Of a DNA stretch of 64,000 bases, positions 51,596 to 59,733 are shown one piece after another (positions within the stretch are counted from its first letter, which is position 1; each line of letters opens with the position of its first letter). The position numbers were made by a program, and so were the translations under genes. The DNA is taken from the NCBI RefSeq assembly GCF_900115505.1, contig NZ_FOWQ01000003.1:620001-684000 (forward strand), in the 5' to 3' direction. Under the pieces are notes generated by a model, which had not been told where the DNA came from, searched no databases, and was given only the letters and a program-made list of their open reading frames with translations. Source of the DNA: Geodermatophilus dictyosporus (lineage in GTDB: Bacteria; Actinomycetota; Actinomycetes; Mycobacteriales; Geodermatophilaceae).

Positions 51596-51975
51596 GCGGT
51601 GGCCGCCAGGCTCGCGGCCGCCTGACGCCACGCGTCGCGCAGCGGCTCGACCACCTGCAGGCAGGACGCGACGCGGTTGCGGTCCTGCTTCAGGGACGCC
51701 TGCGTGATCTCGGCGAGCAGCCAGTTGTAGAGCGCGGCCAGGCGGGGACCGCCCTCCCACGCGTCGACCCGCAGGCTGCCCAGCAGCTCGAACACGATGT
51801 CCTGGGCGTGCCGCAGCTGCAGCTCGGCGTCGGCCCGCCGGCCCTCGGTGAGGGCGAGCCGGGCGCGCTCGAGGTCGAGGGCCAGACGGTCGTAGAGCAT
51901 GACCAGCACCTGCTGCGGCGAGGCGGTGGTGACGGCGTCGCCGAGGTAACGGGCGCGGAGGGACGCGGCACTCAT
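51592..51975 (-). CDS. fliS: Flagellin export chaperone FliS
   Basis: A 127-residue four-helix chaperone of flagellin. The family features are ARYLGDAVTTASPQQVLVML at the start, YDRLALDLERA, and the C-terminal LAALYNWLLAEITQASLKQD. Its place between fliD and the fliT-like gene is standard. Confidence 0.94.
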   Translation of the reverse strand: MSAASLRARYLGDAVTTASPQQVLVMLYDRLALDLERARLALTEGRRADAELQLRHAQDIVFELLGSLRVDAWEGGPRLAALYNWLLAEITQASLKQDRNRVASCLQVVEPLRDAWRQAAASLAATA

Positions 51976-52027
51976 CGAGCGGACTCCTGGGGAGGCAGTG
52001 GTACGGACAGGTTCGGCCGGGCGGCCG

Positions 52028-53440
52028 TCAGCTTGAGCTGGGCAGCGAGGCGAGCTGGCCGGCCAGCCAGCTCGACTGCGACTTCAGGGAGCTCAGCGCC
52101 GTCTCCATGGCGGTGAACTGGCGGGTCAGCGTCTCCCTGCGCACCTTGAGCCGGGTGTCCCAGTCGGCGATGCGGGCCTGGATGTCCTTGGCCAGGGTGT
52201 CGCGGCCCTTGGCCAGGCTGGTCAGCGTCCCGGTCGTGGTGTCGGAGGCCTGCTTGGCGAGCGACTGCACGCGCTGGGCGAGGCCCTGCACGGCGCCGGT
52301 GCCGGTCACGGGGTCCGCGGGCCGGCCGCCCAGCACGCTCTGCACCTTCGCCGGCTCCTTGGCCAGGGCGGCGACGAGGGTCTCCTTCTTGAAGGCGATC
52401 GTGCCGTCCCGGTTGAGCTGGATGCCCAGGGTGGCCGCGGAGGAGGTGCCGACGCCGGTGCCGAACGCGCCGAGGATCGTCCCGGTCAGGCCGGTCAGGG
52501 TGCTGTCGCCCTTGAGGACGGCGGTGCTGCCCGGGGCCGAGGAGCTCTGGGTCTTGATCTCCTTGAGCGCCGCGTTGGCGGCGTCGACGAAGGCCTGCAC
52601 CTTGGCGGCGACGCCCTCGGAGTCGCTGGCCACCCGCACGGTCGTGGTCGCCGTGGGGTCCACCTTCGACACGGTGACCGAGACGCCCGAGAACAGCTCG
52701 GCGAAGGTGTTGGTAGCCGAGGTGGCGGTCAGGCCGTTGCTGAGCAGCAGCTCGGCGTCCCGGCCCGGCGGCTCGGCGACGAAGGCGCTGCCCGCCGTCT
52801 CGGTGGTCTCCGCCTTGCCGCGGAGCCAGAACTGCGATGCCGCGCCCGTGGTGGTGCTGGTCACCTGGAGCCGGACCTGCTTCGTGCCCAGTTGCACCAC
52901 GGTGGCCCGCAGGCCGTGGTCGCCCTCGTTGATGGCGGCCGCCACGTCGTTCAGGGTGGGCGGGTTCTTGTCCGGCAGGGCGATCTGCGCGACCAGCTTC
53001 CCGTCGGCCGTCCCGTCGGGCTTGCGGATCTCCAGCGGCCAGCCGGGGTCGGTGCCCCCGGCGCTGGGGGAGCGGACGTCGGCGCCGGCCGAGTCCCACA
53101 CGAGGTGGCTGGTGACGGTGTGCGCGCTGGCCAGCGAGGTCACCGAGAAGGCGAGGCTGCTGCCGTTCACGGCCGAGGACGTGGCGCTCGCGGTGACGTC
53201 GGCGCTGCTGCTGGTGGCCGTCCGCGCGGCGGCGAGGTTCGCCGAGGTCAGTGCCTCGGCCGCGCTGCGCAGGGACTCCATGCGGCTGTTGACGGTGCGG
53301 TAGGCGGTGGCGGCGGCGGTCGTCGCGCCCAGCCGGGTCTTCAGCGCCGTCTGTGGCGCGGCCTCGGCCGAGACCAGCTGGTTGATCAGGCTCGTCGTGT
53401 CCAGCCCGGACACGAGGCCGTCGACGGCCATCCCTGCCAT
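52028..53440 (-). CDS. fliD: Flagellar filament cap protein FliD
   Basis: A 470-residue filament cap protein. The N-terminal motif VDGLVSGLDTTSLINQLV is strongly conserved, and the C-terminal coil holds VRRETLTRQFTAMETALSSL with SQSSWLAGQL after it. The middle beta domains vary as usual. The ATG at 53440 has GAGGAA upstream. It follows fliC and its terminator; no separate promoter was found. Confidence 0.95.
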   Translation of the reverse strand: MAGMAVDGLVSGLDTTSLINQLVSAEAAPQTALKTRLGATTAAATAYRTVNSRMESLRSAAEALTSANLAAARTATSSSADVTASATSSAVNGSSLAFSVTSLASAHTVTSHLVWDSAGADVRSPSAGGTDPGWPLEIRKPDGTADGKLVAQIALPDKNPPTLNDVAAAINEGDHGLRATVVQLGTKQVRLQVTSTTTGAASQFWLRGKAETTETAGSAFVAEPPGRDAELLLSNGLTATSATNTFAELFSGVSVTVSKVDPTATTTVRVASDSEGVAAKVQAFVDAANAALKEIKTQSSSAPGSTAVLKGDSTLTGLTGTILGAFGTGVGTSSAATLGIQLNRDGTIAFKKETLVAALAKEPAKVQSVLGGRPADPVTGTGAVQGLAQRVQSLAKQASDTTTGTLTSLAKGRDTLAKDIQARIADWDTRLKVRRETLTRQFTAMETALSSLKSQSSWLAGQLASLPSSS

Positions 53441-53475
53441 GCCGGTTCCTCCTGCGTCGGGCGGGTGCGGATGTG

Positions 53476-53510
53476 GGTGAGGGGGGAGGCGCGGGGCCTC
53501 CCCCCTCACC
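53476..53510 (-). terminator. Terminator after fliC
   Basis: GGTGAGGGGGGAGGC and GCCTCCCCCCTCACC form a perfect 15-base stem with a GCGGG loop, 28 bases past the fliC stop. It probably lets flagellin be made in excess over FliD, with partial read-through supplying fliD-fliS-fliT. Confidence 0.8.
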
Positions 53511-53537
53511 GGGGTGGTGCGCTGTTACGGGGTGGGA

Positions 53538-54704
53538 TCAGCCACGCAGCAGCTGCAGGACGCCCTGCGAGCTGGAGTTGGCCTGGGCGAGCATCGCGGT
53601 GCCGGCCTGCGACAGGATCTGCGAGCGGGTGAAGCTCACCATCTCCTGCGCCATGTCCGTGTCGCGGATCCGCGACTCGGAGGCCGACAGGTTCTCGACC
53701 GCGACGTTCAGGTTGTTGATGGTGTGCTCGAAGCGGTTCTGCACGGCACCGAGGTCGGCGCGGGCGGTGGAGACCCGCTCGATCGCCGCGGTGATGTCCG
53801 CGATCGCGTCCTCGGCCCCGGTGGCCTGCGTGAACGTCACGTCGGCCGCCGCGATCTGCGCGGCGGTCGCCGAGGCGCCCGGGGTGACATCGCCCTGGAA
53901 GACCAGGCCCGTCGCGGAGGACGACGCCGTGGCGGCCACGCCGGCACGGTCCAGCGCGTCGTTCACCGCGGCGAGACGCGCGGCTGCATCGTCCCCGGCC
54001 TTGTACTTGACCGTCGACAGGTCGAGGCTCTTGCCGTTCACCGTGATGGTGCCGTTCAGCTTCTCGAAGTTCTCGGCGTTGCCCATGTTGGCGCTGCCGA
54101 CCGTGGACGAGCCCCGGGTGCTGGCCGCGGCGGCGGTGGACGCCGTCTCGGTCAGCCCGGTGCCCGCGAGCGACACGTCGACGCCGAGGACGTCGAGGCC
54201 GTCGGCGCTCATGTCCTGGGCCACGTTGACGGCGATCGTCTCGCCCTGGTTGGCGCCCACCTGGAACTTGCCGGCGTAGGTGCCGTCCAGCAGCTTCTTG
54301 CCGTTGAACTGGGTGGTGTCGGCGATGCGGTTCAGCTCGGACTTGAGCTGGCTGATCTCCGACTGGATCGCCGCCTTGGCGTCGTCGTTCAGCCCGCCGT
54401 CGGACGAGGCCTGGACGGCCAGGTCGCGCATGCGCTGCAGGATGCTGTGGGTCTCGGTGAGAGCGCCCTCAGCGGTCTGGACGACGGAGATGCCGTCCTG
54501 GGTGTTGCGGACGGCGACCTTGAGACCACCGATCTGCGAGCGCAGACCCTCGGAGATCGCCAGGCCGGCCGCGTCGTCGGCGGCCCGGTTGATGCGCAGA
54601 CCGCTCGACAGCTTCTCGAGCGACTTGCCCATCTGCGTGTCGGTGGCCGACAGGTTGCGGTACGAGTTGAGCGCCGCGATGTTGGTGTTGACGCGCAGAC
54701 CCAT
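53538..54704 (-). CDS. fliC: Flagellin FliC
   Basis: A 388-residue filament protein. The conserved D0/D1 N-terminus is LRVNTNIAALNSYRNL with LEKLSSGLRINRAADDAAGL. The C-terminus holds LGAVQNRFEHTINNLNVAVE and ends QANSSSQGVLQLLRG. The surface-exposed middle (residues about 165-285) is Ala/Thr/Ser-rich. AAGGAGG stands 7 bases before the ATG, the strongest ribosome site in the locus. A FliA-type promoter and a CsrA-like hairpin lie upstream. Confidence 0.97.
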   Translation of the reverse strand: MGLRVNTNIAALNSYRNLSATDTQMGKSLEKLSSGLRINRAADDAAGLAISEGLRSQIGGLKVAVRNTQDGISVVQTAEGALTETHSILQRMRDLAVQASSDGGLNDDAKAAIQSEISQLKSELNRIADTTQFNGKKLLDGTYAGKFQVGANQGETIAVNVAQDMSADGLDVLGVDVSLAGTGLTETASTAAAASTRGSSTVGSANMGNAENFEKLNGTITVNGKSLDLSTVKYKAGDDAAARLAAVNDALDRAGVAATASSSATGLVFQGDVTPGASATAAQIAAADVTFTQATGAEDAIADITAAIERVSTARADLGAVQNRFEHTINNLNVAVENLSASESRIRDTDMAQEMVSFTRSQILSQAGTAMLAQANSSSQGVLQLLRG

Positions 54705-54737
54705 GGTGTTCCTCCTTGGAATCAGGTCTTCGAGGTT

Positions 54738-54759
54738 CCCGCTGCATCCGTGCTGCGGG
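54738..54759 (-). promoter_or_regulatory. Candidate CsrA-binding hairpin in the fliC leader
   Basis: Read on the minus strand: CCCGCAGCA, loop CGGA, TGCAGCGGG. The stem is 8 pairs with one A-A mismatch and GGA in the tetraloop, the classic CsrA target. A second GGA pair lies in the Shine-Dalgarno (AAGGAGGA), about 20 bases downstream. Bacillus hag mRNA has the same two-site layout. Confidence 0.6.
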
Positions 54760-54772
54760 GCTTGCAGGTGGT

Positions 54773-54800
54773 GTTACGGCCGGGACGGGACGGGACTTGA
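54773..54800 (-). promoter_or_regulatory. Candidate FliA-type promoter of fliC
   Basis: On the minus strand: TCAA (54800-54797), exactly 16 bases, GCCGTAAC (54780-54773). It predicts a leader of about 60 bases that begins just upstream of the CsrA-like hairpin. Spacing equals the other four sites of the locus. Confidence 0.65.
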
Positions 54801-54833
54801 GGCGAACCCCGGACTTCTTCGGGGCGATCTCAC

Positions 54834-55844
54834 TCAGGCGGGTCGGGGGACGCCGTAGGAGCGGGCCGCCGCCGCCCAGGCCCTGCGCGGGGCCGGCGGT
54901 GGGGGGACGGCCGCGGGCGGGGTGTTGCGGTCGCCCGCGTGCCGGCCGGCCACCCGCTCGACGTAGAGGCGCTGCTGGTTGCGGGCGCGCACGCCGCCGT
55001 CGGCCGGCACGGTCCGGCCGTCCCACACCTCGCTCATCGCCGCGTGCAGCAGCGTCAGCGCGCGGGCGCGCATCTGCGAGACGCGGGACAGCGTGACGCC
55101 GAGGTCGGCGGCGATGTCGGTGAGCGACTCGTTGCCGAAGAAGTTGCGCTCGACGACCTCGTCGAGGCGGTCCGGCAGCGCGCGGACGGCGTCGTGCAGG
55201 TAGCGCGAGCGCTCGCCGCGCAGCACCGCCCGCTCGGGGGACTCGCCCGGGTCGGGCAGGTCCAGGGAACCGCCCTCGCCGCCGCTCTCGGCGTCGATGC
55301 TGACCATGACCGCCCGGTGGACGTCGACCTGCAGCGCGTCGAGCTCGTCGCGGCGCACGCCCAGGCTCTCGGCGAGCTCCTCGCGCGTCGGCGGCCGGCC
55401 CAGCCGGATGGTCAGCGCGTCGGCCGCGGCGTCGGTGCGCCGGGCGGCGGCCCGCACCGACCGGCTGGCCCAGTCGCCCGAGCGCAGCTCGTCGAGGACG
55501 GCGCCCTGCAGGCGGGGGAGGGCGTAGGTGGCGAAGGTGGCCCCGGCCGACGGGTCGAAGCGGCGGGCGACCTCCACCAGCGCCAACCGGGCGCAGGAGA
55601 GCAGGTCCTCGCGGCTGACGTGGCCGGGCAGCGAGATCCGCGAGGCCACCGCGTTGACCGCGAAGGAGCACAGCGGCAGGTGCTCGGTGACCATCGCCTC
55701 CACCTCGGCCGCCGACCGTGCCACGGAGACCGCCGACCGTGCCACGGAGACGGGCGGGGCGCCGCCGTGGGGCGGCACGCCGCGCGGGGTGGCGGGGCGC
55801 GGGACGGGTGGGCGCTCGGTCACCGGAAGGCGGGCTGCTGGCAC
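54834..55844 (-). CDS. fliA: RNA polymerase sigma factor, FliA/WhiG type
   Basis: A 336-residue sigma-70 family factor for flagellar genes. Region 2 includes GHVSREDLLSCARLALVEVA, RRFDPSAGATFATYALPRLQ and AVLDELRSGDWASRSVR. Region 3 has GRPPTREELAESLGV. Region 4 is NESLTDIAADLGVTLSRVSQ. AGGAGGGGG before the GTG at 55844 decides the start. Compared with FliA it has about 50 extra N-terminal residues, containing a 21-base tandem duplication, and a Pro/Ala-rich tail of about 60. Confidence 0.92.
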   Translation of the reverse strand: MPAARLPVTERPPVPRPATPRGVPPHGGAPPVSVARSAVSVARSAAEVEAMVTEHLPLCSFAVNAVASRISLPGHVSREDLLSCARLALVEVARRFDPSAGATFATYALPRLQGAVLDELRSGDWASRSVRAAARRTDAAADALTIRLGRPPTREELAESLGVRRDELDALQVDVHRAVMVSIDAESGGEGGSLDLPDPGESPERAVLRGERSRYLHDAVRALPDRLDEVVERNFFGNESLTDIAADLGVTLSRVSQMRARALTLLHAAMSEVWDGRTVPADGGVRARNQQRLYVERVAGRHAGDRNTPPAAVPPPPAPRRAWAAAARSYGVPRPA

Positions 55845-55921
55845 GCCCCCCTCCTCGGCTGCCCGCGCGGGCGACCGCACCACCTCCGGCGGGCAAGATC
55901 TGCCGATCCTGGGATCTCGGC

Positions 55922-55949
55922 TTGAGGGTCCTTCGCCCGGTGCCGATGG
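55922..55949 (+). promoter_or_regulatory. Candidate FliA-type promoter of flgN-flgK-flgL
   Basis: TTGA (55922-55925), exactly 16 bases, GCCGATGG (55942-55949). The -35 element departs most from TCAA, but the -10 equals that of flbD. Transcription would begin near 55957, downstream of an in-frame ATG at 55946. This supports the GTG at 56006 as the true flgN start. Confidence 0.5.
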
Positions 55950-56005
55950 CCTCCCCGCTGACGACGCCGGACGGGGACCGCCCGCCCGGCAGGACGAGGG
56001 AGGCG

Positions 56006-56500
56006 GTGGCGGACGTGGACTTCCAGCACCTGTCGACGCTGCTGTGGCGGGAGCAGGAGCTGCTCGACCTGCTGCTGTTCAAGGCGGAGGAGAAGCAGTA
56101 CCTCATCCTGTCGGGCAAGACCCGCTGGCTGGCGCGCATCGCCCACGAGATCGAGGTCGTCCTCGACCAGCTGCGCACGCTCGAGGTGGAGCGCGCCGCG
56201 GTGACCGAGTCGCTGGCCACCCGGCTCGGCGTCGGCGTCAACCCGTCGCTGCGCCAGCTCGCCGACGTGGCGCCCTCGCCGTGGAACGACCTGCTGGCCC
56301 GCCACCACGAGGCGCTGCTGGTGCTCGTCACCGACCTGCGCAGCCTCTCCGACGCCAACCGCGAGCTCATCGAGGGCGGCCTGGCCGCCCTGGGCGACGC
56401 GCTGGTCTCGGTCCGCCAGCCCACGGCCGGCACCTACGGCGCCACCGGCCGCTCGGAGGCCGGCAGCACCCGTGCCGTGACCCTGGACGGTGCCCTGTGA
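56006..56500 (+). CDS. flgN: FlgN family chaperone
   Basis: A 164-residue helical chaperone for the hook-filament junction proteins FlgK and FlgL. FQHLSTLLWREQELLDLLLF and KAEEKQYLILSGKTRWLARI match the FlgN start. GAGGGAGGC before the GTG at 56006 is a strong ribosome site and fits the promoter position; ATG at 55946 would be outside the predicted transcript. The stop overlaps flgK (GTGA). Confidence 0.88.
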   Translation: MADVDFQHLSTLLWREQELLDLLLFKAEEKQYLILSGKTRWLARIAHEIEVVLDQLRTLEVERAAVTESLATRLGVGVNPSLRQLADVAPSPWNDLLARHHEALLVLVTDLRSLSDANRELIEGGLAALGDALVSVRQPTAGTYGATGRSEAGSTRAVTLDGAL

Positions 56501-57930
56501 GCGCGCTCTCGGCGCTGAACACCGCCAGGACGGCGCTGTGGGCCGCCCAGCGCGGCCTCGACGTCACCGGCCAGAACGTCGCCAACGTCAACACCGAGGG
56601 CTACTCCCGGCAGCGGGTCGACCTGCAGGCCATGGGCGGCACCGCCGTCCCGGCCGTCCACTCGGTCAGCAGCGCCGTCGACGGCGGCGTGGACGCCGAG
56701 AGGGTCCGGCGGGTCCGCGACGCCCTCCTCGAGGCGCGTGCCCACCTGGAGACGGCCGACACCGCCCGCCTCACCGCGGAGAGCGCGGCGCTCTCCCAGG
56801 TCGAGGAGGCCTTCCGCGAGCCCGGCGACAAGGGCCTGCAGAGCATGCTCACCGCGGTCTGGGCGGGGTTCTCCGACCTGGCCAACTCGCCGCTGACACT
56901 CGCCTCGCGCAGCCAGGTGCTCGAGCGGCTGGACACCCTGGCCAGCGGCCTCAACACCACGCGCGCCGCGCTCGACCAGCAGTGGGACCAGACCCGCGAC
57001 GGCCTGGCCGCCCTCGTCGCCGACGTCGACACCAGCACCCGGTCGATCGCCGAGCTGAACGCCACCATCCGGCTGTCGACGCTGGCCGGCCTGCCGGTCA
57101 ACGAGCTCGCCGACCGGCGGGACGCGCTGGTGCTGCAGCTGGCGCAGCAGATCGGCGCCACCGCCGTCCCGCGCGCCGACGGCGTCGTCGACGTCACCGT
57201 CGGCGGGACCAGCCTGGTCGCCGGCGGCACCGCCGTCGGCCTCCGGCTGGCCGGCACCGCCGAGCCCGACGACGCCGCCACCGACCCGCCCCGGCTGGTC
57301 ACCGTCCCCGGCGGCACGGTGCTGCGCCCCGGCGGTGCGGCAGCCGGCCAGCTCACCGCGCTGACCGCCACCGTGCCGGCCCACCGCACCAGGCTCGACG
57401 ACCTCGCCCGGTCGCTGGCCGGCACGCTCAACGCCGCGCACGCCCAGGGGTGGGACCTCGAGGGCCAGCAGGGTGGCCCCCTCTTCGACGACGGCTCGGG
57501 CGCGACCCCCGTCGACCTCACCAAGGTCACCGCCGCCACCATCACCCTGCGGTCGCTGCGGCCCGAGCAGGTGGCCGCCGCGGCGACCGACCCCGCGACC
57601 CTCGGCGGGAAGACGTCGGCCGACGGCAGGAACGCCGATGCGCTCTTCCGGCTCAGCCTCGACACCGCCGGCCTGGACGCCACCTACCGCAAGCTCGTGG
57701 TGGCCCTGGGCGTGGAGTCCTCCGTGGCCGCCCGCAACCTGGAGGTGCAGTCGGTGATCTCCACCCAGGTCGACGCCGCCCGCGAGTCGGTCTCCGGGGT
57801 CAACCTCGACGAGGAGATGACCAACATGCTGTCCTTCCAGCACGCCTACAACGCCGCGGCCCGCATGGTGAGCGCGATCGACGAGGCCCTGGACACCCTG
57901 ATCAACCGCACCGGCGTCGTGGGGCGGTGA
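56497..57930 (+). CDS. flgK: Hook-filament junction protein FlgK (HAP1)
   Basis: A 477-residue junction protein. The N-terminal LNTARTALWAAQRGLDVTGQ continues NVANVNTEGYSRQRVDLQ, and the C-terminal VNLDEEMTNMLSFQHAYNAA continues ARMVSAIDEALDTLINR. The middle domain is Ala/Thr-rich. GTG at 56497 overlaps the flgN stop. Confidence 0.95.
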   Translation: MSALSALNTARTALWAAQRGLDVTGQNVANVNTEGYSRQRVDLQAMGGTAVPAVHSVSSAVDGGVDAERVRRVRDALLEARAHLETADTARLTAESAALSQVEEAFREPGDKGLQSMLTAVWAGFSDLANSPLTLASRSQVLERLDTLASGLNTTRAALDQQWDQTRDGLAALVADVDTSTRSIAELNATIRLSTLAGLPVNELADRRDALVLQLAQQIGATAVPRADGVVDVTVGGTSLVAGGTAVGLRLAGTAEPDDAATDPPRLVTVPGGTVLRPGGAAAGQLTALTATVPAHRTRLDDLARSLAGTLNAAHAQGWDLEGQQGGPLFDDGSGATPVDLTKVTAATITLRSLRPEQVAAAATDPATLGGKTSADGRNADALFRLSLDTAGLDATYRKLVVALGVESSVAARNLEVQSVISTQVDAARESVSGVNLDEEMTNMLSFQHAYNAAARMVSAIDEALDTLINRTGVVGR

Positions 57931-57935
57931 CCTGA

Positions 57936-58838
57936 GTGCGCATCACCCAGAGGGCCGTGGCGCAGACCGCGCTGCTCGGGCTCAACCGCAACCTCACCGA
58001 GCTGGGCAAGCTGCAGCAGCAGCTCACCTCCGGCAAGGTCGTCAGCAAGCCGTCGGACTCGCCGACCGGTGTCAACCGGGCCATGCAGATCCGGCAGGAC
58101 CAGGCGGCGGTCACCCAGCAGGCGCGCAACATCTCCGACGCGCGGGCCTGGATGGACACCACCGACAGCACGCTGCGGACCGTGTCCGCCCAGGTGCAGC
58201 GGGTCCGGGACCTCACCGTCCAGGCGTCCAACGACGGTGCGCTCTCCGACAGCGGCCGCGCCGCCGTCGCCACCGAGCTCCGGGAGATCCGCAAGAGCCT
58301 GATCGGCCTGGCCAACACCGCGGTCGACGGCCGGCCGCTGTTCGGCGGGATCACCACCGGGGCCGCGGCCTACCTCGAGGACGGTACCTACGCCGGCGTC
58401 GGCGGCGCCGACGGCATCCCGGTCGTGGCGACCACGCGGCGGATCGCGAACGGGGAGGACGTGCGCATCGACGTCACCGCGCCCGAGGTCTTCGGCGACC
58501 CCGCCGGTGTCGACCTGTTCGCGCTGGTGGGCAAGATCGCCGACGACATCGGCAGCGACCCGGCCGCGCTCGGCAGCGACCTCGACGCGCTCGACGCCTC
58601 GCTCGACCGGCTGCTGACCGGCCTGTCGACGATCGGCGCCCGCGCGGCGCGGGTGGAGACCGCCGCGCAGACCAACACCGACGTCCAGCTCTCGCTGAGC
58701 AGGCAGCTGGCCGAGGTCGAGGACGTCGACCTGCCCAAGACGATCATGCAGCTGCAGTTCCAGCAGACCGGCTACCAGGCGGCGCTCTCGGCCACCTCCC
58801 AGGTCATCCAGCCCTCGCTCGTGGACTTCCTGCGGTGA
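57936..58838 (+). CDS. flgL: Hook-filament junction protein FlgL (HAP3)
   Basis: A 300-residue flagellin-like junction protein: RITQRAVAQTALLGLNRNLT, LQQQLTSGKVVSKPSDSPTG at the start, and LQFQQTGYQAALSATSQVIQ near the end. The start is GTG, 5 bases after the flgK stop. It overlaps fliW (GTGA). Confidence 0.94.
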   Translation: MRITQRAVAQTALLGLNRNLTELGKLQQQLTSGKVVSKPSDSPTGVNRAMQIRQDQAAVTQQARNISDARAWMDTTDSTLRTVSAQVQRVRDLTVQASNDGALSDSGRAAVATELREIRKSLIGLANTAVDGRPLFGGITTGAAAYLEDGTYAGVGGADGIPVVATTRRIANGEDVRIDVTAPEVFGDPAGVDLFALVGKIADDIGSDPAALGSDLDALDASLDRLLTGLSTIGARAARVETAAQTNTDVQLSLSRQLAEVEDVDLPKTIMQLQFQQTGYQAALSATSQVIQPSLVDFLR

Positions 58839-59239
58839 CGCTCGCCCCCGTCGCCACCCTGCCCCTGCTGGGCATGGTCACGCCGCTGCCCGGGTTCCCC
58901 GAGTTCCGCGACTACGTGCTCGTCACCGCCGACGGCGACGGGCTGCTGTTCTGGCTGCAGTCCCTGGACGTCGGCGGACCGCGGTTCCTGGTCATCCCCC
59001 CGGCCCGGTACTTCGCCGACTACGACCCCGTCCTCCCGGCCGCGCTGCTCGACGAGCTCGGCCTCGACGACCCCGCCGACGCACAGGTCTACGTGCTCGT
59101 GACCGTGCCGGCCGGGGGACCGTCGGCGGCGACGGCGAACCTGCGCGCCCCGGTGGTGGTCAACCCCGGCACCTGGCGGGCCGCCCAGGTCGTGCTGCCT
59201 GACGGACGTCATCCGATCCGGCGGCGCCTCTGCCGATGA
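58835..59239 (+). CDS. fliW: Flagellar assembly factor FliW
   Basis: A 134-residue protein that binds flagellin and, when free, blocks CsrA. LLGMVTPLPGFPEFRDYVLV and LLFWLQSLDVGGPRFLVIPP are typical; the later LRAPVVVNPGTWRAAQVVL is the family end motif. It lies directly before csrA, the arrangement of the FliW-CsrA partner switch. Confidence 0.94.
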   Translation: MTLAPVATLPLLGMVTPLPGFPEFRDYVLVTADGDGLLFWLQSLDVGGPRFLVIPPARYFADYDPVLPAALLDELGLDDPADAQVYVLVTVPAGGPSAATANLRAPVVVNPGTWRAAQVVLPDGRHPIRRRLCR

Positions 59240-59325
59240 TGGAGGGGACGGCGCACCCGCCGTCCTGGCCCGCCCCGGCGGGCACCGCCACGGAAGGCCG
59301 GACACACACCCATGGAGGGGTACCC

Positions 59326-59655
59326 GTGCTCACACTGACCCGCAGCGTCGGCGAGACGATCCGCATCGGCGACGACATCGAGGTGCACGTCGTCGAGGTG
59401 CGCGGCGGCACCGTCCGCCTCGGCTTCAAGGCGCCCCGCGAGGTGACCATCCACCGCGAGGAGGTCTACCGGCAGATCGCCGAGGCCAACCTGCTCGCCG
59501 CGCAGGTCACCGCCGACACGCTCGGCGCGCTCGCCGCCTTCGCACCGCCCACCGACGGTGACGCCGACACCGGGAACGGCGCCGGCACCGCTCCGGCAGC
59601 CGCTCCCCAGCGGGCCGCGCGGGGCTCCGCCTCGCCGGGGGGCCGCGCCCGCTGA
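59326..59655 (+). CDS. csrA: Carbon storage regulator CsrA with long tail
   Basis: An RNA-binding translational repressor. Residues 1-60 match CsrA closely (LTLTRSVGETIRIGDDIEVH, VRLGFKAPREVTIHREEVYR), including the RNA-binding Arg residues at both edges. At 109 residues it is longer than the usual 60-80; the last ~45 residues are Ala/Pro/Gly-rich. GGAGGGG precedes the GTG. With FliW upstream and a GGA hairpin in the fliC leader, control of flagellin translation is likely. Confidence 0.92.
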   Translation: MLTLTRSVGETIRIGDDIEVHVVEVRGGTVRLGFKAPREVTIHREEVYRQIAEANLLAAQVTADTLGALAAFAPPTDGDADTGNGAGTAPAAAPQRAARGSASPGGRAR

Positions 59656-59733
59656 CGACTCGCCACGGACGCCGGCCCGGCGCCTCGGCAACTCTCGCCG
59701 TGGCGCCGGCCCGCCGGGTCCGTCCGGTCGCCG

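Noticed and set aside
55860-55910. A second FliA-type promoter from the GCCGATCC at about 55900
   Set aside because: No TCAA-like element lies 16 bases upstream; the site at 55922-55949 fits better.
55528-56496. Extension of the flgK frame upstream through flgN
   Set aside because: The frame runs antisense through fliA and out of frame through flgN; the flgK family starts at the GTG at 56497.
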